From an uncultured Collinsella sp. (GTDB lineage: Bacteria; Actinomycetota; Coriobacteriia; Coriobacteriales; Coriobacteriaceae), in contig CABUVB010000039.1 in assembly GCA_902494815.1 (NCBI GenBank), forward strand, positions 1 through 11,840: a stretch of 11,840 nucleotides of DNA, written 5' to 3'. The translations under genes and the position numbers were made by a program. Numbering within the stretch: position 1 is the first letter of the stretch; each line of letters begins with the position of its first letter. Under the pieces are notes generated by a model. The model saw only the letters and a list, made by a program, of their open reading frames with translations, was not told the DNA's origin and made no database searches. Below, one piece after another: positions 1 through 6,932 of the stretch.

Positions 1-1
1 C

Positions 2-637
2 GGTCTTGCCACGACGGCCATCATCACCATCATGCCGCTGGCCTTCGCGACCATGATCGAGCATATCGGCGATATCTCTGCTATCGGTTCGACTTGCGAG
101 CGCAACTACATTGCCGATCCCGGTCTGCATCGCACGCTGCTCGGCGACGGCCTTGCCACGATTCTGGCTTCGCTCTTTGGCGCTCCGGCCAACACTACGT
201 ATGGTGAGAACACCGGCGTGCTCGCCCTGACGCGCGTGTTCGACCCGCGCGTAATTCGAATTGCCGCGTGTTGCGCCATCGTGCTTTCGTTCTGCCCCAA
301 GTTCGCGGCTGTCATTGCGGCCATGCCGGCGTGTGTGATCGGCGGTGTGTCGCTCGTGCTCTACGGCATGATCAGCGCTGTGGGCGTCCGCAACCTCATC
401 GAGAACCAGGTCGATTTCCAGAACAACCGCAACGTGCTGGTTGCCGCGCTGGTGCTCGTGCTTTCGCTCGGCATCGCGTACAGCACCGCCGGCGCCATCG
501 TGTTGGAGCTGGGCGGCGTGACCATTTCGCTGTCCGGCATTGCCGTGGGCTCACTGGTGGGCATTGTGCTCAACGCCATCCTGCCGGGTAACGACTTTGA
601 GTTTGATGTCTCCGAGCTTGAGGAGGCTGCTGAGTAG
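2..637 (+). CDS. uraA: Uracil permease (NCS2 family), 3' part
   Basis: This is the C-terminal 211 residues of a nucleobase:cation symporter of the NCS2/UraA family, which imports uracil across the cytoplasmic membrane for pyrimidine salvage. The reading frame is open to the left edge, so the start lies outside the window. Two family landmarks are visible: an IEHIGD segment whose glutamate (codon at 59-61) aligns with the substrate-binding Glu241 of E. coli UraA, and NTTYGEN, whose glutamate matches Glu290. The DPGLHR segment between them is also typical. Several hydrophobic membrane segments follow, then a short acidic tail (FEFDVSELEEAAE). The gene is followed by its own terminator. Uracil is the likely substrate from the close match to UraA; a wider uracil/xanthine range cannot be excluded. 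Confidence 0.9.
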   Translation, partial: GLATTAIITIMPLAFATMIEHIGDISAIGSTCERNYIADPGLHRTLLGDGLATILASLFGAPANTTYGENTGVLALTRVFDPRVIRIAACCAIVLSFCPKFAAVIAAMPACVIGGVSLVLYGMISAVGVRNLIENQVDFQNNRNVLVAALVLVLSLGIAYSTAGAIVLELGGVTISLSGIAVGSLVGIVLNAILPGNDFEFDVSELEEAAE

Positions 638-662
638 CAGCTGCGTTCAGCTAAAACAAGAT

Positions 663-700
663 ATGGTGCCCATGCGTATATGCGTGTGGGCACCATTTTT
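663..700 (+). terminator. Rho-independent terminator of the uracil permease
   Basis: A perfect 10-bp stem (663-672 with 687-696, arms ATGGTGCCCA and TGGGCACCAT) with a 14-nt loop is followed directly by a run of five T. It lies 25 nt after the permease stop codon. Its T run overlaps the stop codon (699-701) of the convergent esterase gene. The opposite side (654-662) is moderately T-rich when read on the minus strand, so weak two-way action is possible. Confidence 0.85.
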
Positions 701-1364
701 AATGTGTCAGTATCCAGTGGATGCCGCGGGCCATGCGTAAGTCGGTTTGGGCAAAGTGATTGCCGGGGTTGAGCTCCAGCGTTGTTGGAATGCCGCGCTC
801 GACGAGCAACGCTTCCATCGCGCGTGTGTCGTCGAGTACATGCCGCATCATGCGGTTGGGCGTCTTGGTTTCCTTTTTGCCGAGTGACAGGTAGACGGCT
901 TGCGGGCTGCCGGCAAAAGGGGCCGTGCTGGCACGGTCGACAAAGTCGGGAAACCATAGCGACCCCGATGCGCTCGCGGCGCGGTCAAAGGCGTCGGTTT
1001 GCCAGAGGGACCAGAGTGCGAAGAGGCCCGCGAGCGAGTAACCGGCAATGCCGCGCCGGGTGGGCGGCTGAGGAAGCGACGACTCGACCTGGGGGATTAT
1101 CTGATTCAGCAGCTCATCAAGAAAATCGGCAGCTTGGCCGCCGAAAGGCTCGGCATCGCGTACGGTCCCGTCGCATGCCCAGGGGCTCAGCTCGCGATTC
1201 CAATCGAGCCCGCCAATGGTGACGAGGGCGAATGGCGGACAGTCGAGCTCTCGGCAACACTTATAAACCTCGCTGCCGTCGCCCACGACCACAGGAAGGT
1301 AGATGACAGGCGCGCTTTCCGTATGATTCGAATAAACGGTTATCTGCTTTTGATGCGCTTCCAT
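699..1364 (-). CDS. Putative esterase, alpha/beta hydrolase (EsteraseD/Fes-like)
   Basis: A 221-residue protein resembling the putative esterase family (PF00756; enterochelin esterase and esterase D relatives), small serine hydrolases with an alpha/beta fold. The nucleophile elbow is visible as GIAGYSLAG with the serine at residue 110. A C-terminal PGNHF supplies the likely catalytic histidine (residue 203). The acid is less clear; Glu165 or Asp178 are candidates. There is no signal peptide or membrane segment, so it should be cytoplasmic. It is shorter than many family members (about 240-300 aa). The ATG at 1364 is preceded by a GAGAGAAG ribosome site. The gene is separated from the surface-protein gene upstream by a strong terminator, so it probably has its own promoter. 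The substrate cannot be told from sequence; nothing nearby points to siderophore use. Confidence 0.8.
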   Translation of the reverse strand: MEAHQKQITVYSNHTESAPVIYLPVVVGDGSEVYKCCRELDCPPFALVTIGGLDWNRELSPWACDGTVRDAEPFGGQAADFLDELLNQIIPQVESSLPQPPTRRGIAGYSLAGLFALWSLWQTDAFDRAASASGSLWFPDFVDRASTAPFAGSPQAVYLSLGKKETKTPNRMMRHVLDDTRAMEALLVERGIPTTLELNPGNHFAQTDLRMARGIHWILTH

Positions 1365-1478
1365 GACGGGCTTCTCTCAGTGTTGTGATATCGGCAGCCC
1401 CAATTGTCGCACGCCAGCGTATGCCGGTTGGGCTAGACCAAAGACAATCTCGTGCATCCCCTGCGGACGCATATGGAA

Positions 1479-1514
1479 AACGCCACCGCCGGAGGGGAGC
1501 TCGGCGGTGGCGTT
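1479..1514 (-). terminator. Terminator after the downstream surface-protein gene
   Basis: A perfect 13-bp GC-rich stem (1479-1491 with 1502-1514) with a 10-nt loop. Read on the minus strand, the stem ends in TTTT, followed by CCATAT. It lies 57 nt beyond the stop codon of the surface protein at 1572 and ahead of the esterase start at 1364. It should therefore isolate the two genes. Confidence 0.8.
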
Positions 1515-1571
1515 GTTAAACGGTGCTGGGGCTCGGGGCCTTCGCGGAAGCTGCCATGTGCGCAGAGGCGT

Positions 1572-3284
1572 CTAAAAACGCTTACGGCTCGCCATGGTGC
1601 CTGCGGCGATAGCGGCTGTTCCCGCAAGGACGGTTGCCACGATGGCCGCACCCGAGGTGTCGCCGGTTGCCGCGAGCACGCCGGTAGTCTTGGCTTTCGT
1701 GGTTGAAGCCGCAACGGCCTTGGTCGGCTTTGAGCCCTCAGGCTTGGGGTTCTGCTTGGACTCCGCGGGCTTGCTTTCTGCGGGCTTGGTCTCGTCGGGC
1801 TTGGGGTCTTCCGGCTTGGCTACCTCGGGAGGTGCGATGGTCGTACTTTTGGCGACTGCTTTGATATAGAGGGAGTCGACCGTGGCGTCGCCCGTGCCGA
1901 TGGCTTGGCCTGCCTCGTAGATGCCGTCACGGAGCTTGCGATAGTCAATGACCTTGCCGCCTTCGGGCGTCTGGATGGCGGCGTTCTCAATCTTGATGGT
2001 GCCGATTGTCTTGCCGTCAGCGCTCATGGCACGGGCAAAGATTGCCGCTGTATCTCCTTCGGCCGTTACCTTGCTGCGGATGATCGAGATGACTGCGGGT
2101 GTGACGCCCTCGCTGGTCTGGGCGATGATGCCGATGTTCTCGCCTTGGGGTTCGCGCCTCGTCTCGCCATCTTGGTTTTCGCTGTAGGGGATGGGGCCGT
2201 CGCCGTTCTCGACATAGCGGGCTATGGCCTTGACAACGGAGTCGCTGATGTAGATGTGGCCGCCCTTCTCGTTGGGTCGATCGTTTCTGGTGGAGAATGC
2301 AGCCGAAACCTCGCCTTCCGCAAACGCGTCCACGGTGGAGCCGTTCTTGACGACGATGTCGTCCTGGTAGGTGAAGAGGGCGTTGGCGCCACCGTATCTG
2401 CCTTTACTTGCACGGACCGTCACGTTTGCATGATCGAGGGTGATGCCCTTGTGGGCATAGACGCCATATTCAACACCGTTTACGTTGAGGGAGGCGTTTG
2501 TGGCTGCGAGGCTGCCCTTGGCCTCGACGGCAGCGTCTTTCTCGGAGCTTACCTCGACCGTCCCGCCACCCTTGATGGTGAGGTTCTTGTCGGCTCCAAT
2601 ACCCTTGTCCTTGGTAGCCCTGGCGGTGACGGCTCCGCTGTCGTCAATCGTGATATTGCCGTTTGCCCTGATGCCATCCGATGCACCCGTGGCGTTGACG
2701 TTGCCCGAACCTTTGATAGCGAGATCACCTCCGGCATTGATGGCATCAAACCCAGTGCTCGTGGCGTTGACGGATCCGGCTCCGTCGATGTTGATATTAC
2801 CCGTGGAGAGGATAGCGTCCTCAGTAGATGTCACGCTGAGCGTGCCGCCCTCGTCGCCTTGGATATTGAGCTCGGCATTCTCGTTAGTGCCATGAGAAAC
2901 TTTGATGCTTTCGATCCATTCGGCAGTGACGATGTTGGTTCCCGAGTAATTCACGTTGAGCTTGCCTGCGGCCTGGATCTCGCCGCCGTTATAGTTGTTG
3001 AGCTTCAAGTCGTCGGCGCCGTCCCACGACCAGGTACCGGCCTCGTCGCTCGCCGCGGTGTTGTACTTGTTGCCGCCGACCTTGACCCATTCCGCTGCGA
3101 GCGAGACGCTCGGCATGAGCAGCGAGCTCACCGTGAGCGCGCACACGGCGCCCGAGACGATGCGGCGCGTCACGCGGCGCCAGCTGCCGTGCGCGAGTCC
3201 TATGCGACGGCGAACGTCGGGTTCGGCAACATGGGTTCCGGCGGTAGTGTCATTGCGTTTGGGGGTCGTGAACAAGGCTGCCAT
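1572..3284 (-). CDS. LAxTG-anchored beta-helix surface protein (paralog B)
   Basis: Predicted secreted, sortase-anchored protein of 570 residues. The start at 3284 is chosen because GGGAG lies 6 nt upstream; the frame stays open to 3446 but has no ribosome site there. An unusually long, arginine-rich n-region (residues 1-44) precedes a hydrophobic core, with cleavage probably after SLAA (64). Next come a WSWDGADDLKLNNYNGG segment (residues 85-101), seen in many actinobacterial surface proteins, and five 24-residue glycine/asparagine-rich rungs (about 156-273) that look like a right-handed beta-helix similar to carbohydrate-binding Cthe_2159-type proteins (PF14262). A conserved second half runs to about 480. 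A Pro/Lys/Glu-rich wall-spanning stretch (484-522), the sorting motif LAATG (537-541), a hydrophobic segment and the RKRF tail end the protein. Ligand and role are unknown; carbohydrate or host-surface binding is inference. It is a tandem paralog of the gene at 3556-5340. Confidence 0.82.
   Translation of the reverse strand: MAALFTTPKRNDTTAGTHVAEPDVRRRIGLAHGSWRRVTRRIVSGAVCALTVSSLLMPSVSLAAEWVKVGGNKYNTAASDEAGTWSWDGADDLKLNNYNGGEIQAAGKLNVNYSGTNIVTAEWIESIKVSHGTNENAELNIQGDEGGTLSVTSTEDAILSTGNINIDGAGSVNATSTGFDAINAGGDLAIKGSGNVNATGASDGIRANGNITIDDSGAVTARATKDKGIGADKNLTIKGGGTVEVSSEKDAAVEAKGSLAATNASLNVNGVEYGVYAHKGITLDHANVTVRASKGRYGGANALFTYQDDIVVKNGSTVDAFAEGEVSAAFSTRNDRPNEKGGHIYISDSVVKAIARYVENGDGPIPYSENQDGETRREPQGENIGIIAQTSEGVTPAVISIIRSKVTAEGDTAAIFARAMSADGKTIGTIKIENAAIQTPEGGKVIDYRKLRDGIYEAGQAIGTGDATVDSLYIKAVAKSTTIAPPEVAKPEDPKPDETKPAESKPAESKQNPKPEGSKPTKAVAASTTKAKTTGVLAATGDTSGAAIVATVLAGTAAIAAGTMASRKRF
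2466..2819 (-). repeat. Five 24-residue beta-helix rungs in paralog B
   Basis: Residues 156-273 fall into five consecutive units of about 24 residues with the pattern (G/A)I-x3-G-x-L-x-I-x-G-x-G-x-V-x-A. Unit starts read DAIL, DAIN, GIR, GIG and AVE. The 72-bp period is visible in the protein; the DNA copies have diverged. The last rung leads into the conserved VEYGVYA segment shared with the paralog. Confidence 0.75.
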
Positions 3285-3299
3285 GGTTGCTCCCGTTCT

Positions 3300-3312
3300 C
3301 ATAGGGCCTATA
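3300..3312. promoter_or_regulatory. Near-palindrome in the leader of paralog B
   Basis: CATAGGGCCTATA lies about 16 nt upstream of the start codon, just before the ribosome site. It is the copy of the perfect palindrome at 5356-5368 with one arm base changed. It could be an operator or a small leader hairpin; it may also be retained only because the region was duplicated. Confidence 0.3.
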
Positions 3313-3429
3313 CGACTAGATTCAGCGTATCTGCCGGATGTTGCCGGCGGTAGTGCCGTTTGGAGGGCAAAATGGCCAAAATGGGGGAGAAATAGGCCGC
3401 ACGCCGGCGCAGGGACCGGCGCTAAAAGA

Positions 3430-3462
3430 AAAGCGCGGGGCCGCATGGCGACTCCGCGCTTT
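3430..3462 (-). terminator. Duplicated permease terminator, now downstream of paralog A
   Basis: The arms 3430-3440 and 3452-3462 pair over 11 positions with one mismatch (A opposite C in the minus-strand RNA), around an 11-nt loop. Read on the minus strand, TTCTTTTAGC follows the stem. It is a copy of the terminator at 5487-5521 that ends the purine permease. Here it sits about 90 nt past the stop of the surface gene at 3556, so it probably stops that transcript before paralog B. Confidence 0.7.
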
Positions 3463-3488
3463 ATTGTTCAGCTTTTGCAGCCTTGCCC

Positions 3489-3533
3489 TTACGCTACGAA
3501 GAAGTAGACGAGGAAGGCAAGGGCCGCGATCCA
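3489..3533 (-). pseudogene. Remnant of the purine permease C-terminus
   Basis: On the minus strand this 45-nt segment reads WIAALAFLVYFFVA plus stop, identical in protein to the last 14 residues of the permease that ends at 5548. The DNA differs at a few silent positions and the stop is TAA instead of TAG. It starts only about 20 nt after the stop codon of the surface gene at 3556. It has no start codon or ribosome site and is a duplication footprint, not a gene. Confidence 0.88.
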
Positions 3534-3555
3534 CCCGTCCCGTGCGAAAAAGTGT

Positions 3556-5340
3556 TTACGAGCGCTTGCGGCTCACCACGGCGCCCGCGGCGATGGCGGC
3601 TGTTCCTGCAAGGGCGGCTGCCACGATGGCTGCGTTCGAGGCGTCGCCGGTTGCCGCGAGCTTGCCGGTGGTCTTGGCTCCCGTGGCTGCAACTGCAACG
3701 GTCTTGGTCGTCTTCGTGCCCTCGGACTTGGAACCCTCGGGCTTGGTCTCGCCGGGCTTCTCCTCGGGTTTGATCTCCTCGGGAGGCACGATGACCGTGC
3801 TCTTGGAGACAGCGGCGTCATAGGGGGAGTCGACCGTGGCGTCGCCCGTGCCGATGGTTTGACCCATATCGTAGACGATGCCGTCGTCGAGTGCTTCCCT
3901 GTTGCTATAGTCAATGATCTTGCCGCCTTCAGGCGTCAGGATGCTGGCGCCTTCGATCTCGATGGTGCCGATTGCCTTGCCGTCCGCGCTCGTGGCAAGA
4001 GCGAAGATTGCCGCCGTGTCTCCCTCAGCCGTGAGCTTGCTGCGGACGATCGAGATACTCGCGGGCGTGATGCCCTCGTAGGTCTGGGCGAAGATACCGA
4101 TGTTCAGACCCCTAGGCTCAGGGATGACCGCGCCGCTTTGGTCGTTGCTGTAGTGATCGGGGCCATCGCCACCGGTCTCGACATAGCGGGCTATAGCCTT
4201 AACAACGGAGTCGCTGATGTAGATGTGGCCGCCAGCGACGTTTAGCGGGTGGTTTCTGGCAGAGATTGCAACCGAGAATTTGCCTTCCGCGAGTGCGTCC
4301 ACGATGGAACCGTTCTTGATGTCGATGTCGCCCCCGTCAGTGATGAGGGCGATGGCCTGGCCGCCGTTCGCGCTGGTACGGACCGTCACGGTTGCGCCAT
4401 CGAGTGTGATGCCCTTGTAGGCATAGACACCATATTCAACACCGCTTGCGTCAAGGGAGGCGTTCGTGACCGCGAGACTGCCCTCAGTGTCGACGGCAAG
4501 ATCTCCCTCGGAGTTCGCCTTGACCTGGCTGCCGCCTGAGATGTTGATGCCGTCTTCAGCCCAAATCGCTGCTTCTTCTATAGAGCTTGCCTCTACCTTG
4601 CCGCCGCCTTTGATGATCAGGTCACTGCCCGCGGCGATGCCATAGCCTTCGCCTCCCTTAGCGATCACGGTGCCAGAGGAATCGATGGTGGTCTTGCCCT
4701 TGGATTGGATACCTTCGGTATCGCCCGTTGCATTCACGGTGCCCGAGCCCGTGATAGAGAGGTCGCCCTTTGCCTCAATTCCGTCGGCAGTAGTACTTGT
4801 GGTGTTCACGGTGCCTGGGCCAGAAATGGAGAGGTCGCCTGTGGATTTAATTCCATCGGTCTCGGCTGTCACATTGAGCTCATCCGTGCTATTCGAGCTC
4901 GTTATGTTCAACTCCGCTTTCTGGTTAGTGCCATCCTGCGCTTTGATGGCGGCTCCGGTGTAATCGGGCTCGGTTTTCACGGTGTTCTTGCCCTCGTACG
5001 CAATGTTGAGCTTGCCTGCAGCATTGATCGCACCGCCGTCATAGCCGTTGAGCTTCATATCGTCGGCGCCGTCCCATGACCAGGTGCCAGCCTCGTCACC
5101 CGCCGCGGTGCCAGCGTCATACTGGCTGCCGCCGACGTCCACCCACTCGGCCGCGAGCGAGACACTCGGCATGAGCAACGAGCTCACCGTGAGCGCGCAG
5201 GTCAGACCACAGACGATGCGGCGCGTCACGCGACGCCAGCTTCCGTGTGCGAGCAGCGTGCGACGGCGCACGTCGGGCTCGACAAAATGGGCTCCAGAGG
5301 TTTTGTCATTGCGCTTGGGGGTCGTGAACAAGGCGGCCAT
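3556..5340 (-). CDS. LAxTG-anchored beta-helix surface protein (paralog A)
   Basis: Predicted sortase-anchored protein of 594 residues, tandem paralog of the gene at 1572-3284. GGGAG 6 nt upstream fixes the start at 5340; the frame is open to 5454 without a ribosome site. The order is an Arg-rich n-region (1-44, with WRRVTRRIV), hydrophobic core and cleavage near SLAA (64), WSWDGADDMKLNGYDGG (88-103), six 24-residue rungs (about 162-303), a conserved second half (304-505), a Pro/Glu/Lys linker (519-545), the sorting motif LAATG (561-565), a hydrophobic segment and RKRS. Class E sortases of actinobacteria are known to favour LAxTG, so wall attachment by such an enzyme is likely, though no sortase lies in the window. 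The two paralogs match best in the signal region, the first domain and the second half; the rungs diverge most. The ligand is unknown. Confidence 0.82.
   Translation of the reverse strand: MAALFTTPKRNDKTSGAHFVEPDVRRRTLLAHGSWRRVTRRIVCGLTCALTVSSLLMPSVSLAAEWVDVGGSQYDAGTAAGDEAGTWSWDGADDMKLNGYDGGAINAAGKLNIAYEGKNTVKTEPDYTGAAIKAQDGTNQKAELNITSSNSTDELNVTAETDGIKSTGDLSISGPGTVNTTSTTADGIEAKGDLSITGSGTVNATGDTEGIQSKGKTTIDSSGTVIAKGGEGYGIAAGSDLIIKGGGKVEASSIEEAAIWAEDGINISGGSQVKANSEGDLAVDTEGSLAVTNASLDASGVEYGVYAYKGITLDGATVTVRTSANGGQAIALITDGGDIDIKNGSIVDALAEGKFSVAISARNHPLNVAGGHIYISDSVVKAIARYVETGGDGPDHYSNDQSGAVIPEPRGLNIGIFAQTYEGITPASISIVRSKLTAEGDTAAIFALATSADGKAIGTIEIEGASILTPEGGKIIDYSNREALDDGIVYDMGQTIGTGDATVDSPYDAAVSKSTVIVPPEEIKPEEKPGETKPEGSKSEGTKTTKTVAVAATGAKTTGKLAATGDASNAAIVAAALAGTAAIAAGAVVSRKRS
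4432..4857 (-). repeat. Six 24-residue beta-helix rungs in paralog A
   Basis: Residues 162-303 split into six units of about 24 residues, starting DGIK, DGIE, GIQ, GIA, AIW and AVD. The core is G-D-L-S-I-x-G-x-G-T-V-N in the first two. The unit encoded at 4498-4569 (AIWAEDGINISGG onward) has no partner in paralog B, which accounts for the whole 24-residue length difference. Confidence 0.75.
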
Positions 5341-5355
5341 GGTTACTCCCATCCT

Positions 5356-5368
5356 CATAGGGCCTATG
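5356..5368. promoter_or_regulatory. Palindrome in the leader of paralog A
   Basis: CATAGG-G-CCTATG is a perfect 6-bp inverted repeat with one central base, located 16 nt upstream of the start codon and next to the ribosome site. It is kept, with one change, in front of the paralog. Its position suits an operator or translation-affecting hairpin, but no function can be shown from sequence. Confidence 0.35.
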
Positions 5369-5486
5369 CGATTACGCCCAGCATATCTGCAGGATGTAGC
5401 CGGCGGTAGTGCCGTTTGGAGGGCAAAATGTCCAAAACTTGGGAAGCAAAACATCGCGCGTCTGTGCGTTGCCTGGCTTTAAAAGA

Positions 5487-5521
5487 AAAGCGCGGAGCCG
5501 CTCGATGCGACTCCGCGCTTT
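5487..5521 (-). terminator. Terminator of the AzgA-type permease
   Basis: A perfect 11-bp stem (5487-5497 with 5511-5521, arms AAAGCGCGGAG and CTCCGCGCTTT) with a 13-nt loop begins 27 nt after the permease stop codon. Read on the minus strand, TCTTTTAAAG follows. It separates the permease from the surface-protein gene downstream. Confidence 0.85.
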
Positions 5522-5547
5522 GGTGTTCTGCTTTGGCAGCTTTGCCG

Positions 5548-6858
5548 CTACGCTACGAAGAAGTAGACGAGGAAGGCGAGGGCTGCGATCCACATGAGCG
5601 GCTTGATCTTGGAAGCCTCGCCCTTAAAGAGCGCGACGACCACGTAGGCGATAAAGCCCAGGCCAATGCCGGCAGAGATGGAGTAGGTGAAGGGCACGCC
5701 GGCGACAATCATGAACGCCGGGAAACCCTGCGACACGTCGGACCAGTCGATCTCGGAGGCCTCACTCATCATGAGGTAGCCGACGTAGACCAGAGCACCG
5801 CAGGTGGCGGCGCTGGAAACGATGGTGACGATGGGGGAGAAGAACGCGGCGAGAATGAACAGCACGCCGGTGGTGACGGAGGTGAGGCCCGTGCGGCCAC
5901 CGTCGGCGGCGCCGGAAGTGGACTCGACGAAGGTGGTGATGGAGGAGACACCCATGAAACCGCCCACAGCAGCGGCGGCGGAGTCGACGATCAGGATCTC
6001 CTTGATATTCTCGACGTTGCCGTCGTCGGTGAGGAACTCGCCCTGCTTGGCCACGGCCATCGCGGTGCCCATGGTGTCGAAGAAGTCGCTCATGAGCAGC
6101 GAGAACGAGATGACGAGGAGCGCGGGGTCGGTAAGGACCTTGACGATGGCGGGCACGCCGCCGGCGTCGGCGATGGGGCCACCGATGCTCGAGAAGTCGA
6201 GCGGGGCGATGATACCGGTCGGAGCCTGGGTCACACCTAGGGGGATACCGGCGATGACGGCGACGACGATGCCGATGAGCAGCGAGCCGGGGACGTTGCG
6301 GCAGGCGAGGGCGACCGTCACCAGGATGGAGATGATGCCGACGATGAAGGTGGGGGAGGTGATGTCGCCCAGACCGACGAGTGTACCGGCGCCAGCGGTG
6401 ATAATGCCGGCATCGCACAGGCCAATCATGGCGATGAACAGGCCCAGACCCACCGAGATGGCGTGACGCAGGACAACCGGGATGGCGTCCATGATGGCCT
6501 CGCGCAGGCCACAAAGCACGAGCAGCAAGATGACGATACCCTCGAGGAAGATGACGCTCATGGCCACGTGCCAGTCACCGCCGCAGACGGTGGTGGCGAT
6601 TCCAGCGATCATCGCGTTGACGCCTAAGCCCGACGCGCAGGCGAGCGGGCGGTTGGCGAAGATGCCCATGCAGATGGTCATGATGCCGGCGCCCAGGCAG
6701 GTGGCGCAGGCGAGCGCTCCCGCATCGATGCCGGCGCCCGAGAGCACCGCAGGGTTGACGGCGATGATGTAGGCCATCGCCAGGAATGTTGTCAGTCCAG
6801 CGCGAAGTTCGGTCCCGATTGTGGACTTGCGCTCACTGACGTGAAAAAGTTCGTCCAT
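5548..6858 (-). CDS. NCS2 permease, AzgA/PbuG purine type
   Basis: A 436-residue polytopic membrane protein of the AzgA-like branch of NCS2 transporters, which take up adenine, guanine or hypoxanthine. The start at 6858 is chosen for AAGGAAAGGG about 5 nt upstream; the frame is open to 6903 but lacks a ribosome site there. Visible landmarks are the N-terminal ELRAGLTTFLAMAYIIAVNP, the MSDFFDTMGT loop and the ESTSGAADGGRTGLTS segment, all characteristic of the family. The usual APGxGxNAFF motif of the third membrane segment reads CASGLGVNAMI here, losing the proline and both phenylalanines, so specificity may differ. It is transcribed away from the deformylase-like gene and has its own terminator. 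No purine riboswitch is evident in the short leader. Which purine it carries cannot be decided. Confidence 0.9.
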   Translation of the reverse strand: MDELFHVSERKSTIGTELRAGLTTFLAMAYIIAVNPAVLSGAGIDAGALACATCLGAGIMTICMGIFANRPLACASGLGVNAMIAGIATTVCGGDWHVAMSVIFLEGIVILLLVLCGLREAIMDAIPVVLRHAISVGLGLFIAMIGLCDAGIITAGAGTLVGLGDITSPTFIVGIISILVTVALACRNVPGSLLIGIVVAVIAGIPLGVTQAPTGIIAPLDFSSIGGPIADAGGVPAIVKVLTDPALLVISFSLLMSDFFDTMGTAMAVAKQGEFLTDDGNVENIKEILIVDSAAAAVGGFMGVSSITTFVESTSGAADGGRTGLTSVTTGVLFILAAFFSPIVTIVSSAATCGALVYVGYLMMSEASEIDWSDVSQGFPAFMIVAGVPFTYSISAGIGLGFIAYVVVALFKGEASKIKPLMWIAALAFLVYFFVA

Positions 6859-6913
6859 GCATACCCTTTCCTTGTTCGGCCCCGAGTTTAGGCCGATTGA
6901 CACGAACTCAACT

Positions 6914-6919
6914 ACTATA
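6914..6919 (-). promoter_or_regulatory. Possible -10 box of the purine permease
   Basis: TATAGT on the minus strand matches the -10 consensus at five of six positions and lies 55 nt before the start codon. No convincing -35 box stands 16-18 nt upstream, where the direct repeats at 6933-6959 begin instead. Confidence 0.35.
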
Positions 6920-6932
6920 TCGCCTTTGAAAG

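Larger units (their letters stand above)
3285..3533 (-). repeat. Duplicated spacer block, copy 2 (leader, terminator, permease tail)
   Basis: This interval is homologous, in the same order, to 5341-5592. It holds the surface-gene leader with ribosome site, a 32-nt stretch (3343-3374) identical to 5399-5430, the hairpin at 3430-3462 matching 5487-5521, and a remnant of the purine permease 3' end. The middle part (about 3375-3425) has diverged strongly. It marks the boundary of a tandem duplication that produced the two surface-protein genes. Confidence 0.85.
5341..5592 (-). repeat. Duplicated spacer block, original copy
   Basis: This is the parental arrangement: the 3' end of the intact purine permease (5548-5592), its terminator (5487-5521) and the surface-gene leader. 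The same elements recur at 3285-3533. The longest identical stretch is 5399-5430 (32 nt, matching 3343-3374). Confidence 0.85.

Noticed and set aside
1363..1575. Small + strand open frames between the esterase and paralog B
   Set aside because: They overlap the terminator hairpin, have no ribosome site and show no recognisable protein features.
1905..3353. 482-residue open frame on the + strand opposite paralog B
   Set aside because: It is antisense to a gene with a signal peptide, repeats and sorting signal, has no ribosome site or family motif, and arises from the codon bias of the repeats.
3285..3446. Start of paralog B upstream at 3446 (624 aa)
   Set aside because: No ribosome site precedes that ATG, it would overlap the terminator at 3430-3462, and GGGAG marks the ATG at 3284.
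4432..4857. Regularly spaced repeats that could suggest a CRISPR array
   Set aside because: The period is a coding 72 bp within a continuous frame, and the DNA units are too diverged for CRISPR repeats.
5416..6240. 274-residue open frame on the + strand opposite the purine permease
   Set aside because: It is a low-complexity antisense shadow of a clearly recognised transporter gene.
6859..6930. Purine riboswitch ahead of the permease
   Set aside because: The leader after the likely -10 is only about 45 nt, too short for the aptamer, and no matching stem pattern is visible.
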